Below, piece after piece: positions 31,410 to 38,166 of a DNA stretch of 38,166 nt. Under the pieces are notes generated by a model. That model saw only the letters and a list, made by a program, of their open reading frames with translations. It had not been told where the DNA came from and searched no databases. The number at the start of each line of letters is the position of its first letter. Positions within the stretch are counted from its first letter, which is position 1. Both the position numbers and the translations under genes were made by a program. The DNA lies in assembly GCA_047974165.1 (NCBI GenBank), contig JBKECB010000064.1:1-38166 (forward strand), in the 5' to 3' direction. The stretch is from Lactovum sp047974165 (GTDB taxonomy: Bacteria > Bacillota > Bacilli > Lactobacillales > Streptococcaceae).

Positions 31410-32708
31410 ATGGAAGAAAAGATTGTTATTCAAGGTGGAGATACTTGTCTGAAAGGTCGAGTAGAAATAGAGGGAGCGAAAAATGCAGTTTTACCTCTAC
31501 TAGCAGCCACATTACTTCCCTCAGAGGGAGAAACAATTCTTACCAATGTTCCAATTCTCTCAGATGTTGAGACAATGAGTAGCTTAGTTAATAATCTTGA
31601 TATTGGTCTTAAGTTTGATCGTGAAAAGAAAATGATTATAACTCAAGCAGCGGAAAGTGTTAAGGCTAAGGCACCTTATGAGTTTGTGACAAAAATGAGA
31701 GCTTCTATTGTTGTTATGGGTCCAATTCTTGCAAGAAATGGTCGAGCTTTAGTTGCTTTACCAGGGGGATGTTCTATTGGTTCACGTCCTATCGACCTTC
31801 ATCTTCGTGGACTTGCGCAGATGGGAGTAACGATTACTCAGAAGAATGGCTATCTTGTTGCAATGACAAAGCATTTAGTAGGGGCAGATATTTATCTAGA
31901 TTTTCCATCAGTTGGTGCAACTCAAAATTTAATGATGGCTGCAACTTTAGCTGATGGAAATACAACAATTGCAAATGCAGCACGTGAGCCTGAAATTGTT
32001 GATCTGGCAAATTTATTGAATAAAATGGGAGCTAAGATTCGTGGAGCAGGGACAGACACACTTCGCATCCAAGGAGTTAAAAAAATGCATGGAACGACTC
32101 ACTCTGTCGTTCAAGATCGAATTGAAGCAGGGACATTTATGGTGGCTTCAGCAATTACAAAAGGAGATATTCTGATTGTCGATGCTGTTTCTGAACATAA
32201 TCGTCCATTGATTTCAAAGCTTAGTGAAATGGGTGTAAAGTTTGTAGAAGAAAAAGATGGACTCCGAGTAATTGGACCTGAAAAATTATCAGCTGTAACA
32301 GTAAAAACAATGCCACATCCTGGTTTTCCTACAGATCTTCAAGCACAGATGACTGTTGCTCAGGCAGTTGCTGAAGGCGAGTCGGATATGTATGAAACAG
32401 TCTTTGAAAATCGTTTCCAACACTTAGTAGAAATGGCACGTATGGGCTTAAATACAGAAATTTTAGGTAATCATGCGATTATTCAAGGGAATGATAATCT
32501 GCAAGGTGCAGAGGTGAAATCAACAGATTTAAGAGCCGCCGCCGCTTTAATCTTAGCAGGAATAGTTGCTGAAGGTGAAAGTTCAGTGACAAAGCTTCAT
32601 CATTTAGATCGTGGTTATTGGAATTTCCATAAAAAGCTATCCTCTTTAGGAGCAAAAGTTTCACGTGTTCCCGTTGAAGAACAGTATTATGTGCCGGGGA
32701 AGGCTTAA
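31410..32708 (+). CDS. murA: UDP-N-acetylglucosamine 1-carboxyvinyltransferase
   Basis: First committed step of peptidoglycan synthesis: adds enolpyruvate from PEP to UDP-GlcNAc. The 432 residues show GAKNAVLPLLAATLLPSEG near 22-40, the fosfomycin-target Cys121 in PGGCSIGSRPIDLHL, RIEAGTFMVA and PHPGFPTDLQAQM. Low-GC Gram-positives often have two copies (MurA1/MurA2, also called murZ); I cannot tell which this is. AAAGGAG precedes the start by a rather long 14 bases. Confidence 0.95.
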   Translation: MEEKIVIQGGDTCLKGRVEIEGAKNAVLPLLAATLLPSEGETILTNVPILSDVETMSSLVNNLDIGLKFDREKKMIITQAAESVKAKAPYEFVTKMRASIVVMGPILARNGRALVALPGGCSIGSRPIDLHLRGLAQMGVTITQKNGYLVAMTKHLVGADIYLDFPSVGATQNLMMAATLADGNTTIANAAREPEIVDLANLLNKMGAKIRGAGTDTLRIQGVKKMHGTTHSVVQDRIEAGTFMVASAITKGDILIVDAVSEHNRPLISKLSEMGVKFVEEKDGLRVIGPEKLSAVTVKTMPHPGFPTDLQAQMTVAQAVAEGESDMYETVFENRFQHLVEMARMGLNTEILGNHAIIQGNDNLQGAEVKSTDLRAAAALILAGIVAEGESSVTKLHHLDRGYWNFHKKLSSLGAKVSRVPVEEQYYVPGKA

Positions 32709-32720
32709 GACAAGATAAAG

Positions 32721-32743
32721 AAAAAAGGTCGATGCCTTTTTTT
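32721..32743 (+). terminator. Terminator of murA
   Basis: AAAAAAGG and CCTTTTTT flank a short TCGATG loop, followed by T residues. Confidence 0.72.
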
Positions 32744-32744
32744 C

Positions 32745-32807
32745 TTGAAATATTAAAGAAAATATGATACTCTGATAGGGTATGAATTTTGCTAATGTCA
32801 CTATAAT
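32745..32807 (+). promoter_or_regulatory. Promoter region of tig
   Basis: Two candidates: TTGAAA (32745-32750), 17 bases, TACTCT (32768-32773); and a perfect TATAAT at 32802-32807, with no good -35, 26 bases before the start. Confidence 0.5.
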
Positions 32808-32833
32808 AAGACAAGCAAACAAGGAGAAAATAA

Positions 32834-34129
32834 ATGACAGCTACATTTGAAAAAACAGGTGCAACAAGTGGGATTTTGAAATTCTCAATTGATCAAGATT
32901 TGAAGAAAAAAGGTCTTGACGCAGCTTTTAACAAGCAAAAAGGGAAAATTACAGTTCCTGGTTTCCGTAAAGGAAAGATAACGCGCCAGATGTTTAATCG
33001 AATGTTTGGTGAGGAAGCTCTTTATGAGAATGCTGTAAATGAAGTTCTAGAAGATGCTTACCGTAAAGCACTTGAAGAAGTAGAGGTTACAGTTGTTGCT
33101 CAGCCTAAAATTGAAGTTGTTTCTTTAGAAAAGGATAAAGATTGGGAATTAACTGCAGAGTTAGTTACAAAACCTGAAGTTAAACTTGGGGATTATAAAG
33201 AATTAACTGTAACTGTTGATGTTGAAAAAGAAGTTAAAGAAGAAGACATTGAAGCACGTTTAACTGCAGCACAAAATCGTATGGCAGAGTTAGTTGTAAA
33301 AGAAACTGAAGCAGAAAATGGTGACACTGTAGTCATTGATTTTGTAGGTTCTGTTGATGCTGTTGAATTTGATGGTGGAAAAGGTAATAACCATAGCTTG
33401 GAACTTGGTTCAGGACAATTTATCCCTGGATTTGAAGAACAACTTGTTGGTCATAAAGCTGAAGACGAAGTAGAAGTTAATGTTACCTTCCCTGAAAATT
33501 ATCAATCTGAAGATTTAGCAGGTAAAGATGCGCTCTTTATTACAAAAATCCATGAAGTAAAGACAAAAGAGGTTCCAGAGCTTGACGATGAATTAGCTAA
33601 AGATATCGATGATTCTGTAGAAAATTTAGAAGAATTAAAGGCTAAATATAAAGAAGAACTTGAAAAATCTAAAGCTGCTGAATATAAAGATGCAGTAGAA
33701 GCTGCTTCAATTGATGCAGCAGTTGAAAATGCAACAATTGATGAGATTCCAGAAGCAATGTTGCATGAAGAAACACATCGTGCAATGAATGAGTTTTTAT
33801 CAGGAATCCAGCAACAAGGAATTACTGCTGAGATGTACTATCAGTTTACTGGTACTACAGAAGAGCAAATGCATGCCCAATATGAAAAAGAAGCTGAATC
33901 ACGTGTTAAAACTAATCTTGTGATTGAGGCAATCATGGCAGCAGAAGAATTTGAGATTACTGAAGAGGAAGTTGCAGCTGAAGCAGAAAATCTTGCAGGT
34001 CAATATAATATGCCTCTAGAGCAAATCCAAAGTTTGTTACCTACTTCAATGTTAGAACATGATATCAAGATGAAAAAGGCAGTTGATTTAATTACTGAAA
34101 CTTCAATAGTTAAGAAATCTTCTAAATAA
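32834..34129 (+). CDS. tig: Trigger factor
   Basis: Ribosome-associated chaperone and prolyl isomerase. The 431 residues comprise an N-terminal ribosome-binding domain with the signature GFRKGKITRQMF near 43-55, a FKBP-type PPIase domain (about 160-245, with GDTVVIDFVGSVD and FIPGFEEQLVG) and a helical C-terminal chaperone domain. Strong AAGGAG. Single gene between terminators, upstream of the FASII cluster. Confidence 0.97.
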   Translation: MTATFEKTGATSGILKFSIDQDLKKKGLDAAFNKQKGKITVPGFRKGKITRQMFNRMFGEEALYENAVNEVLEDAYRKALEEVEVTVVAQPKIEVVSLEKDKDWELTAELVTKPEVKLGDYKELTVTVDVEKEVKEEDIEARLTAAQNRMAELVVKETEAENGDTVVIDFVGSVDAVEFDGGKGNNHSLELGSGQFIPGFEEQLVGHKAEDEVEVNVTFPENYQSEDLAGKDALFITKIHEVKTKEVPELDDELAKDIDDSVENLEELKAKYKEELEKSKAAEYKDAVEAASIDAAVENATIDEIPEAMLHEETHRAMNEFLSGIQQQGITAEMYYQFTGTTEEQMHAQYEKEAESRVKTNLVIEAIMAAEEFEITEEEVAAEAENLAGQYNMPLEQIQSLLPTSMLEHDIKMKKAVDLITETSIVKKSSK

Positions 34130-34168
34130 CACAATTAATAGAATCTGTTAATTATTATAAGCAAATTG

Positions 34169-34205
34169 AATAACATAGAGGGAATTTCTTCTATGTTATT
34201 TTTTA
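34169..34205 (+). terminator. Terminator of tig
   Basis: AATAACATAG and CTATGTTATT (34169-34178 and 34191-34200) form a 10 bp stem followed by T residues. Confidence 0.88.
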
Positions 34206-34214
34206 TAAGATAAT

Positions 34215-34260
34215 AGTTTGATGATAAAAGTTTGACAATCAAATTAAATTATTATAAAAT
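34215..34260 (+). promoter_or_regulatory. fabI promoter with two adjacent FabT boxes
   Basis: TTGACA (34232-34237), 17 bases, TAAAAT (34255-34260). AGTTTGACAATCAAATT (34229-34245) matches the lactococcal FabT box ANTTTGATTATCAAATT, as I recall it, at all but two positions and covers the -35. AGTTTGATGATAAAAGT (34215-34231) is a weaker second box directly upstream, offset by 14 bases. Confidence 0.8.
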
Positions 34261-34292
34261 GCTTAGTGTCGTAAAAAATGACAGGAGTAAAT

Positions 34293-35045
34293 ATGTTTTT
34301 AAAAGATAAAAAAATTGTCATCATGGGAGTAGCTAATAACAAGTCAATTGCTTGGGGTTGTGCAAAAGCCATGAAGGATCAAGGAGCAATACTGATTTAT
34401 ACTTATCAAAATGAGCGTATGCAAAAGCAGCTGACAAAATTAGCTAGCTCAGAGGACTTGCTACTTGAATGTGATGTAAGCTCTGATACTGCAATTCAAA
34501 AGACTTTTGATGAGATTTCAACTAAAGTTGGGAAAATTGATGGCCTTGTTCATGCAATAGCTTATTCTAAAAAAGAAGAGCTTGCAGGAAATATCTCAGA
34601 TGTAACACGTGATGGTTATGCTTTAGCTCAAGATATTTCAGCTTATTCTTTATTAGCAGTATCTAAAGCAGCAAAGCCTTTGTTAAATGAGGGGGCAGGA
34701 ATTGTAACACTTTCTTATTTAGGAGCAGCACGTGCCATTCCTAACTATAATGTGATGGGAATCGCAAAAGCAGCTCTAGAAGCTTCTGTTCGCTATTTAG
34801 CAGCAGAGTTTGGAAAGGTTGGTGTTCATGTGAATGCTATCTCAGCAGGTGCTATCAAAACAATGGCTGTTTCTGGAGTTTCAGGTTATAAAGACCTTTT
34901 GAAAGAGTCAGACAGTCGTACTGTTGATGGAGAAGGGGTGACAATTGAAGAAGTCGGTCAAACAGCAGCCTTTCTTGTAAGTTCCTTGTCTTCAGGTATT
35001 GTGGGTGATGTGATTTATGTTGATAAAGGAGTTCACTTAACTTAA
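34293..35045 (+). CDS. fabI: Enoyl-ACP reductase (NADH) FabI
   Basis: Last reduction of each fatty-acid elongation cycle. The 250-residue SDR has GVANNKSIAWG for NADH binding and the catalytic Tyr152 and Lys159 in YNVMGIAKAALE, with LSYLGAARAIPN before it. Start is ATG 34293, six bases after CAGGAG; an in-frame ATG at 34278 lies before that site. Having FabI and not the flavoprotein FabK separates this organism from Streptococcus. First gene of the FASII unit, under FabT boxes. Confidence 0.95.
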   Translation: MFLKDKKIVIMGVANNKSIAWGCAKAMKDQGAILIYTYQNERMQKQLTKLASSEDLLLECDVSSDTAIQKTFDEISTKVGKIDGLVHAIAYSKKEELAGNISDVTRDGYALAQDISAYSLLAVSKAAKPLLNEGAGIVTLSYLGAARAIPNYNVMGIAKAALEASVRYLAAEFGKVGVHVNAISAGAIKTMAVSGVSGYKDLLKESDSRTVDGEGVTIEEVGQTAAFLVSSLSSGIVGDVIYVDKGVHLT

Positions 35046-35064
35046 AGTGAGTAAGGAGAAAAAA

Positions 35065-35508
35065 ATGCCAGTTTTAAATGCACAAGAAGTTGCAGCAGTT
35101 ATTCCAAATCGTTATCCTATTTTATTTATTGATTATGTAGATGAAATAACAGAAAATAAAATTATTGCAACAAAAAATGTTACGATTAATGAACAAGTCT
35201 TTAATGGCCACTTTCCAGGTAATCCAACCTTCCCAGGAGTATTAATTCTTGAAAGTTTAGCACAAGCTGGTTCTATTTTAATTTTGAAAAAGCCAGAGTT
35301 TGAAGGAAAGATGGCTTATATTGGAAATATTGATAAGGCTAAGTTTCGTCAAAAAGTTGTTCCAGGTGACGTTATGAAACTTCATTTTGAAATTACAAAA
35401 TTTAAAGGTAAAGTAGGTATTGCACATGCCGAAGCACTTGTTGAAAATCGTAAAGTAGCAGAGTGTGAGTTTACATTTATTGTTGATGAAGCAGCTGAAC
35501 AGAAATAA
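35065..35508 (+). CDS. fabZ: 3-hydroxyacyl-ACP dehydratase FabZ/FabN-type
   Basis: Hot-dog fold dehydratase of fatty-acid elongation. The 147 residues have the catalytic His49 (FNGHFPGNPTFPG) and Glu63 (LILESLAQAG). ATG 35065 follows AAGGAG; an in-frame GTG at 35047 lies before that site. Adjacent to fabI, like fabN in Enterococcus, where the enzyme also isomerises trans-2 to cis-3-decenoyl-ACP; a second fabZ copy is expected beyond the right edge. Whether this copy makes unsaturated chains cannot be read from sequence. Confidence 0.93.
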   Translation: MPVLNAQEVAAVIPNRYPILFIDYVDEITENKIIATKNVTINEQVFNGHFPGNPTFPGVLILESLAQAGSILILKKPEFEGKMAYIGNIDKAKFRQKVVPGDVMKLHFEITKFKGKVGIAHAEALVENRKVAECEFTFIVDEAAEQK

Positions 35509-35518
35509 TGAGGAAATG

Positions 35519-35968
35519 ATGTCTAAAGTTGAATATGATAAAATCAATTCTTACTTAACAGGAATTTTTAATAGAGTTCTTGTGATAGAAGAAAGAAATC
35601 TAAAAGCTTCACGCTTTTCAGATATTACAATAAAAGAAATGCATACACTTGATGCTATTGGTGAAGCTAAAATAGCTATTGCGAGTAATATTGCAAAAGA
35701 GTTGATGGTAACAATTTCGACAGTGACAATCTCATTAAAAAACCTAGAAAGAAAAAATTATATTATCCGTGAACGTTCTTCTGAAGATCGTAGAATCGTC
35801 TACATTAAGTTAACAGATAAGGGCGATACACTTTATCGTGCACATCGGAAATTTCATAAGCAAATGGTAAAGCGTTTTGTCAAGGGGATTTCAGAGAAGG
35901 ATATGAGTGTTTTATTTTTAGGCTTGAAAAATTTATATAACTTTCTGGAGGAACAAAAATTACCATGA
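35519..35968 (+). CDS. fabT: MarR-family regulator of fatty-acid synthesis FabT
   Basis: Represses FASII genes when bound by acyl-ACP. The 149 residues form a MarR winged helix protein: helices around INSYLTGIFNRVLVIEERNL, recognition helix in AKELMVTISTVTISLKNLERK, wing RSSEDRRIVYIKLT. ATG 35519 is five bases after GAGG; the ATG three bases earlier leaves too little room. It sits 10 bases after fabZ and overlaps fabH by four bases, so it depends on the fabI promoter and represses itself through those boxes. Confidence 0.92.
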   Translation: MSKVEYDKINSYLTGIFNRVLVIEERNLKASRFSDITIKEMHTLDAIGEAKIAIASNIAKELMVTISTVTISLKNLERKNYIIRERSSEDRRIVYIKLTDKGDTLYRAHRKFHKQMVKRFVKGISEKDMSVLFLGLKNLYNFLEEQKLP

Positions 35969-36888
35969 CTTTTGCTAAAATTCGAGCTTTTGCTCACCAT
36001 TCACCAGAGAAGATTGTAACAAATGATGACCTTTCACAAGAAATAGATACATCAGATGAGTGGATTTTTTCAAGAACTGGGATTCGTCAACGGCATATTG
36101 CCTCAGATAAAGAGACAACAACAAGTCTCGCATCAAAAGTTGCTCAAGATTTAATAAAAAAATCTCAAATTGCTACTGAATCGCTTGACTTCATTATTGT
36201 TGCAACGATGACAGCCGATACTGTTATGCCCTCAACAGCTGCAAAAGTTCAAGCTGAAATAAAGGCGATAAATGCCTTTGCTTATGATTTAACTGCTGCT
36301 TGCTCAGGCTTTGTATTTGCCTTATCTCAAGCTGAAAAGTTAATTAAATCTGGCTCAGCAAGTTCTGGGCTTGTGATTGGAGCTGAGACAATGTCTACAG
36401 TTATTGACTGGAAAGATCGCTCAACAGCTGTTTTATTTGGAGATGGAGCAGCAGGTGTCCTGTTAGATAATTCAGGAGAGTTGCCTTTGATACTTTCTGA
36501 AAAACTCCAAACAGATGGACGGCGTGGAGATAAATTGACCTGTGGGCAAGATTTTCTAAAAATGGATGGACGGGCAATTTTTGATTTTGCAATTCGTGAT
36601 GTGAGTCAGAATATTGCAGAAGTTGTTGCAGAAAATAATATTGATTATTTTATTTTGCATCAAGCAAACTCAAGACTTTTAGATAAGATAGCAAAAAAAC
36701 TTAAGCAGCCAAGAGAGAAATTTTTACAAAATCTACAAGATTATGGAAATACAAGTGCTGCAAGTGTTCCCCTTCTTTTGTCGGAGATGCAACAAGAAGG
36801 AAAGATAAAATTAGACAGTAAACAAAAGTTACTCCTCAGTGGTTTTGGCGGAGGACTAACTTGGGGTTCACTACTTATACAAATTTAG
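35965..36888 (+). CDS. fabH: 3-oxoacyl-ACP synthase III FabH
   Basis: Starts fatty-acid synthesis by condensing an acyl-CoA with malonyl-ACP. The triad is intact: Cys113 (LTAACSGFVF), His232 (LHQANSR) and Asn262 (YGNTSAAS), with the glycine-rich GFGGGLTWG at the end. At 307 residues it is shorter than the 317-325 usual. The missing stretch falls near residues 188-198, between QTDGRRGDKLT and FLKMDGRAIFDF, the loop before the MDGR segment. Translation is coupled to fabT by an ATGA overlap. Confidence 0.94.
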   Translation: MTFAKIRAFAHHSPEKIVTNDDLSQEIDTSDEWIFSRTGIRQRHIASDKETTTSLASKVAQDLIKKSQIATESLDFIIVATMTADTVMPSTAAKVQAEIKAINAFAYDLTAACSGFVFALSQAEKLIKSGSASSGLVIGAETMSTVIDWKDRSTAVLFGDGAAGVLLDNSGELPLILSEKLQTDGRRGDKLTCGQDFLKMDGRAIFDFAIRDVSQNIAEVVAENNIDYFILHQANSRLLDKIAKKLKQPREKFLQNLQDYGNTSAASVPLLLSEMQQEGKIKLDSKQKLLLSGFGGGLTWGSLLIQI

Positions 36889-36923
36889 TATTTATGAGAT
36901 GTGTTTTTTTTTCATATTTATAC

Positions 36924-36929
36924 TATAAT
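36924..36929 (+). promoter_or_regulatory. Probable -10 of an acpP promoter
   Basis: Perfect TATAAT 40 bases before acpP; the hexamer 17 bases upstream (GTGTTT) is poor. No FabT box is seen in the fabH-acpP gap. Confidence 0.5.
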
Positions 36930-36969
36930 AGAGATAGTCAGTAAATGACATAAAAAAAAGGAGAAGAAA

Positions 36970-37194
36970 ATGGCCGTATTTGATAAAGTTCAAGACATCA
37001 TTGCAGATGAACTTGACAAGAGTAAAGATGAAATCACACTTGATACTTCTTTTGAAGCACTAGATGCTGATTCACTTGATGTATTTCAAATCATTAATGA
37101 TATTGAAGATGAATTTGATGTTGAAGTAGATACAGATCAAGACTTGAAAACAGTTGGTGATTTAGTAAGCTACGTTGAAGCCCATCAAAAGTAA
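36970..37194 (+). CDS. acpP: Acyl carrier protein
   Basis: Carries growing acyl chains on a phosphopantetheine arm. The 74-residue acidic four-helix protein has the modification Ser35 in DADSLDVFQ and the acidic second helix that docks to FASII enzymes. AAGGAG precedes the start. It may be made in excess of its neighbours, with a private promoter before it and a terminator after it. Confidence 0.96.
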   Translation: MAVFDKVQDIIADELDKSKDEITLDTSFEALDADSLDVFQIINDIEDEFDVEVDTDQDLKTVGDLVSYVEAHQK

Positions 37195-37200
37195 GAAAGA

Positions 37201-37226
37201 AGGGCGTTTCGGCGCCCTCTTTTCTA
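37201..37226 (+). terminator. Terminator between acpP and fabD
   Basis: AGGGCG, loop TTTCGG, CGCCCT is a GC-rich 6 bp stem followed by a T-rich run, 7 bases after the acpP stop. Confidence 0.85.
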
Positions 37227-37233
37227 TTGTAAT

Positions 37234-37263
37234 ACTTTGATAATCAAATAAATATATTAAAAT
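37234..37263 (+). promoter_or_regulatory. FabT box and probable promoter of fabD
   Basis: ACTTTGATAATCAAATA (37234-37250) matches the FabT box at all but two positions. It contains a possible -35, TTGATA (37237-37242); TAAAAT at 37258-37263 is a -10 candidate with a short 15-base spacer. Confidence 0.7.
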
Positions 37264-37288
37264 CTTAAATTTTTAGAAATAAGGAACA

Positions 37289-38166
37289 ATGACAAAAACT
37301 TCTTTTTTATTTTCTGGTCAAGGCGCACAAAAATTAGGAATGACCAGAGATCTTTACGATAAATTTGATATCGTAAAAAAAACATTCAATCGTGCTTCTG
37401 AACTTTTATCTTATGATTTACGTCAATTAATTGATTCAGAAGAAGAAAAATTAAATCAAACAGAATATACGCAACCGGCTATTTTAACAAGTTCAGTTGC
37501 AATCTATCGCTTATTATCAGAAAATGGAATTAAAGCTGATGCTGTAGCTGGTCTTTCTTTAGGTGAGTATTCAGCATTAGTTGCTTCATCAGCTTTAGAT
37601 TTTGATCAGGCAGTTCAGTTAGTGGCTAAGCGTGGAAAGTTTATGTCTGAAGCTGCTCCATCAGGACTAGGAAAAATGCTTGCAGTCATGAATACGGATG
37701 TTCAATTAATTGAAGATATCTGTAAGCAAGCAGCTTTAGAGACAGAGGCAATTGTGAGCCCAGCGAATTATAATACCATAAAACAAATTGTAATTGGTGG
37801 AGAAGTAAAGGCTGTAAATAGAGCAGAAGAGCTTTTAAAATTAGCTGGAACTAAGCGTATTATTGAACTTAAAGTTTCAGGTCCTTTTCATACTGCCTTG
37901 TTAAAAGACGCAAGTGAAAAGTTAGCCCTAGAACTTGAAAAAATTCAATTTACTAAATTTCAACTCCCACTTATCTCAAATACAAAAGCAGATATTATGA
38001 AAGAAGATGAGATAAAATCTCTTTTAGCACGTCAAGTAATGGAGCCTGTGAGATTTTATGAATCTATTGAGAAAATGTCATCTTTAGGAGTGACACGCTA
38101 TATTGAACTTGGACCAGGAAAAGTCTTATCAGGATTTGTAAAGAAAATTCTTTCAGATATTGAAGT
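37289..38166 (+). CDS. fabD: Malonyl-CoA:ACP transacylase FabD (3' end outside window)
   Basis: Loads malonyl groups onto ACP. 292 codons are visible, open to the right edge, so only the last few residues are likely missing. It starts MTKTSFLFSGQGAQKLGMTR, has the nucleophile Ser90 in AGLSLGEYSAL (Leu in place of the usual His of GHSLG) and the catalytic His in VSGPFHTALL, and reaches YIELGPGKVLSGFVKKI near the end. AAGGAA is a modest ribosome site. It has its own FabT box; fabG and fabF are expected next. Confidence 0.95.
   Translation, partial: MTKTSFLFSGQGAQKLGMTRDLYDKFDIVKKTFNRASELLSYDLRQLIDSEEEKLNQTEYTQPAILTSSVAIYRLLSENGIKADAVAGLSLGEYSALVASSALDFDQAVQLVAKRGKFMSEAAPSGLGKMLAVMNTDVQLIEDICKQAALETEAIVSPANYNTIKQIVIGGEVKAVNRAEELLKLAGTKRIIELKVSGPFHTALLKDASEKLALELEKIQFTKFQLPLISNTKADIMKEDEIKSLLARQVMEPVRFYESIEKMSSLGVTRYIELGPGKVLSGFVKKILSDIE

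Noticed and set aside
35047..35064. GTG start for FabZ at 35047
   Set aside because: The ribosome site AAGGAG lies inside this extension and points to ATG 35065.
35965..36888. fabH as a frameshifted gene
   Set aside because: The reading frame is continuous with an intact Cys-His-Asn triad; the shortfall is a local in-frame loop difference.
1..38166. CRISPR arrays, tRNA or rRNA genes, insertion sequences, prophage
   Set aside because: I saw no spaced direct repeats, no tRNA-like clover sequence, no transposase or integrase, and no terminal repeats.

Overview
The window is a low-GC Gram-positive chromosome segment, most likely from a Lactococcus or a close relative in the Streptococcaceae. 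Three things point there. The FASII cluster uses FabI instead of the streptococcal FabK and carries a FabT regulator with recognisable FabT boxes. The priA-fmt-rsmB-pppL-pknB operon order is typical of the group. The protein sequences also have a lactococcal character. The species cannot be fixed from sequence alone, and no tRNA, rRNA, CRISPR or insertion sequence was found.

Left flank (1-7.8 kb): the 3' part of clpC (cut by the window edge), hpf, a self-contained YtrA-type module (ABC ATPase, large membrane protein, GntR repressor) with two matching operators, exoA on the minus strand, and a small DUF898-like membrane protein.

Centre (7-22.2 kb): a sugar-acid catabolic island. A divergent AraC regulator faces rhaBAD (L-rhamnose to DHAP and lactaldehyde). 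After about 1.3 kb of decayed coding sequence comes a long plus-strand series: GH105 unsaturated uronyl hydrolase, a three-part TRAP transporter, a RhaM-like mutarotase, a CE12-type SGNH esterase, an unassigned TIM-barrel isomerase/epimerase, kduI, kduD, kdgA and kdgK. Read together, this looks like cytoplasmic processing of imported rhamnogalacturonan fragments. GH105 would split unsaturated galacturonyl-rhamnose; rhamnose would go to RhaBAD and the unsaturated uronate through KduI/KduD/KdgK/KdgA to pyruvate and glyceraldehyde-3-phosphate. Neither the hydrolase nor the esterase has a signal peptide, and no rhamnose permease is present, so the TRAP system is the obvious entry route. Three copies of a CTAGTATACTAG-like palindrome sit on the two promoters of this region, but the matching FadR/UxuR-type regulator is not in the window.

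Right flank (22.3-38.2 kb): housekeeping genes. These are an EstA-type esterase behind a candidate cre site, priA (apparently leaderless) with fmt, rsmB, pppL and a two-PASTA pknB, rpsO behind a structured leader, an spx paralogue with a UPF0223 gene, murA, tig, and the FASII cluster fabI-fabZ-fabT-fabH-acpP-fabD (fabD cut by the right edge). FabT boxes lie on the fabI and fabD promoters, and fabT itself lies inside the fabI transcription unit.
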